Below are positions 62,733 through 64,000 of a DNA stretch of 64,000 bases, one piece after another. The position numbers were made by a program, and so were the translations under genes. Origin of the DNA: Verrucomicrobiota bacterium (GTDB taxonomy: Bacteria; Verrucomicrobiota; Verrucomicrobiia; Opitutales; UBA2995); contig JAQBYJ010000002.1 of assembly GCA_027622555.1 (NCBI GenBank), forward strand, positions 1 through 64,000, read 5' to 3'. Positions within the stretch are counted from its first letter, which is position 1, and each line of letters begins with the position of its first letter. Under the pieces are notes generated by a model. That model did not search any database. It was not told the DNA's origin and saw only the letters and a program-made list of their open reading frames with translations.

Positions 62733-62802
62733 GTAGGAAGGTAGCTTGCTGCCGAATCGATCCAATCGAAACTCACCCAATCGGCAGCAAGCTGCCTCCC
62801 AC
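62733..62802. repeat. REP-like palindrome (TAGCTTGCTGCCGA type)
   Basis: Arms GTAGGAAGGTAGCTTGCTGC and GCAGCAAGCTGCCTCCCAC around a 30-nt centre. Same size and outer ends as the copies at 21971 and 36461, with coordinated changes on both arms (GAG to GTAG, GGGAGC to GGCAGC). A CACGGAGGTCACGGAGA phrase repeat lies just before it (62675-62691). Confidence 0.85.
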
Positions 62803-62942
62803 ATTAAAAACGAAATCGATCCGTTGAACGTTCCTGACGAAAATCGAGAACATTGCGCCACAAAGTTGGCACTCAAAGTGCACTAAATATCGCATATCTT
62901 TTTGACAGGCCTAACTCATCCAACAGCCTTTTATTGCCTCTC

Positions 62943-64000
62943 ATGAAGTATACCCACTTAGCCATCCTAGGCAAAGCAACCCATCTACTCATTCTGGTTG
63001 TAGTAGTCTCCTATCGTTTCCCCTAGATGTGATTGCACAAAACGACGACCAAGAGGAACCCTTTGATTTGAGTCCTTTTGAGGTACAGGAATCCGAGGAA
63101 AGTGGATACAAAGTCGTGAACAGCACAGCGGGCATGCGCATCAATACTGAGCTTAAGGACTTCGGTGCCTCCATATCAGTCATCACTCAAGAGTTTATGG
63201 AAGATCTGGGAGCAACCGATGGGCAATCTCTATTGTCCATGGTGGGGATCATGGAAGTAGGTGGCGTTCAAGGTAACATCTCCCAAACGAGTTCTTCAGC
63301 CAGTACCGTAAATGCGCGAAACAACCCCCAGGAAGAACAACGAGTTCGCGGACTGGCCAGCGCCATTCTGACCCGGGATTTATTCCGGACCAACCTGCCA
63401 TTCGACAGTTACAACACCTCGCGAATTACGATTAATCGCGGGCAGAATACCATGCTGTACGGAATTGGCTCACCAGGAGGGGTCATTGAAAGCACGATTG
63501 CCAAGGCGCAAATCGGTTCCAATTTCGGAGAAGTGGCAGTGCGTGTAGATCATCGTGGAAGCCATCGCCAAACCCTGGATCTTAATAAGACCTTGGTCCA
63601 GGATCGCCTGGCCCTAAGATTTTCCCTACTCAACGAATCCACTCAGTTCAAGCAGGACCCAGCCTTTGAAAAAGAGTCACGCTTCTTTACCGCCTGGGAT
63701 GCCGTTCTTCTTACCAACGAGCGATCCTCCGTATTGGGCAAGACGCGGTTTCGCGGAAATTACGAACAGGGCGAGATTACCCGCAATCCACCCGACGTGG
63801 TGCCGCCCCTCGATGGCTTTTCCTCCTGGTTTGAAGGCATAGGAGGCCAGGAAGTTTTGAACGGGATCCTGAGTGTGCCCGGAAGGAGCCTGGAAGATAT
63901 CCCCAACGGCGCTGTAAAAAAGGAATGGGTATTGAGTGCCATTGAAGCAGGCCTCGTGGAAGTCCCGGCAAACATTGCCCCAGAATTCTATGCTGCGATA
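62943..64000 (+). CDS. TonB-dependent receptor (N-terminal part), frameshift in the signal peptide
   Basis: Runs off the window. The plug domain is unmistakable: FDLSPFEVQESEESGYKVVN, TAGMRINTELKDFGASISVI, MLYGIGSPGGVIES. The first block is the Opitutales-type start after the signal. The ATG at 62943 begins a good signal (MKYTHLAILGKATHLLILVV), but this frame stops at 63026. The mature frame is entered only by adding one base near 63003-63015, after which it reads LLSFPLDVIAQNDDQEEPF. The plug frame is open from there to the window end (about 325 codons). Role: outer-membrane uptake of siderophores, glycans or other large ligands using TonB energy. The gene may be inactive or may reflect a one-base assembly error. 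Confidence 0.75.

Noticed and set aside
1-64000. tRNA, rRNA and riboswitch genes
   Set aside because: I looked for tRNA T-loop words and rRNA-like blocks and found none that fold plausibly; a covariance search would be needed to exclude small RNAs.

Overview
The window looks like chromosome of a free-living, probably marine, Verrucomicrobiota bacterium (Opitutae/Puniceicoccales-like). This is inferred from gene content. It carries sulfatases with formylglycine motifs, a DUF1549/DUF1553 planctomycete-type cytochrome c protein paired with a DUF1501 protein, and PVC-type haem-binding dehydrogenase propellers. It also has many TAT-exported Gfo/Idh/MocA, isomerase and dehydratase enzymes, and a TonB-dependent receptor with the 'LSPFEV' plug start typical of Opitutales. 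No rRNA, tRNA, CRISPR array or intact transposase was found. GC content looks intermediate and fairly uniform.

Layout. 1-10.3 kb: two sulfatases (one cut by the window edge), an FMN hydroxy-acid oxidase, an SGNH esterase, a Kelch protein, then the DUF1549/DUF1553-DUF1501 pair. 10.3-12.3 kb: a gene-poor stretch with an isolated GspG-like protein (frameshifted at an A8 tract) and interspersed repeats. 12.3-18.4 kb: a PQQ-propeller protein and a very large ceramidase/dehydrogenase/HEAT/cytochrome c fusion. 18.4-28.7 kb: a cytochrome P450 beside the decayed 3' end of a second one, and small metabolic genes. 28.7-35.3 kb: a five-gene minus-strand operon (MBL hydrolase, arylsulfotransferase-like, beta-lactamase/DUF4185 fusion, Nramp-like transporter, unknown secreted protein). 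35.4-44 kb: SGNH hydrolase, isomerase, sulfatase, molybdenum oxidoreductase, enolase-superfamily dehydratase and a PQQ sugar dehydrogenase with cytochrome c. 44.3-49.3 kb: an exported amidohydrolase, RidA and two tandem SelA-like PLP enzymes. 49.5-58.5 kb: esterases, large secreted proteins and an amidase lipoprotein. 58.7-62.6 kb: an island with two VapBC modules, a Fic protein, gene fragments and two copies of a small element. 62.9 kb to the end: a TonB-dependent receptor.

How the genes fit together. Nearly every enzyme carries a Sec, TAT or lipoprotein signal, so the window describes a cell-envelope programme for attacking sulfated or acylated polysaccharides and sugar acids. The most interesting part is 41.2-49.3 kb. 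There a periplasmic sugar dehydrogenase and an exported sugar-acid dehydratase lie divergently from an exported amidohydrolase-RidA-PLP-enzyme set. I infer that these could form an extracytoplasmic route that oxidises (amino) sugars and then eliminates water or ammonia, with RidA clearing reactive imines. This is a hypothesis from family membership and adjacency only.

The intergenic DNA is rich in REP-like palindromes and in short phrase-like tandem repeats. Three genes carry apparent single-base frameshifts (near 11165, 28276 and 63010), which may be real decay or residual assembly indels.
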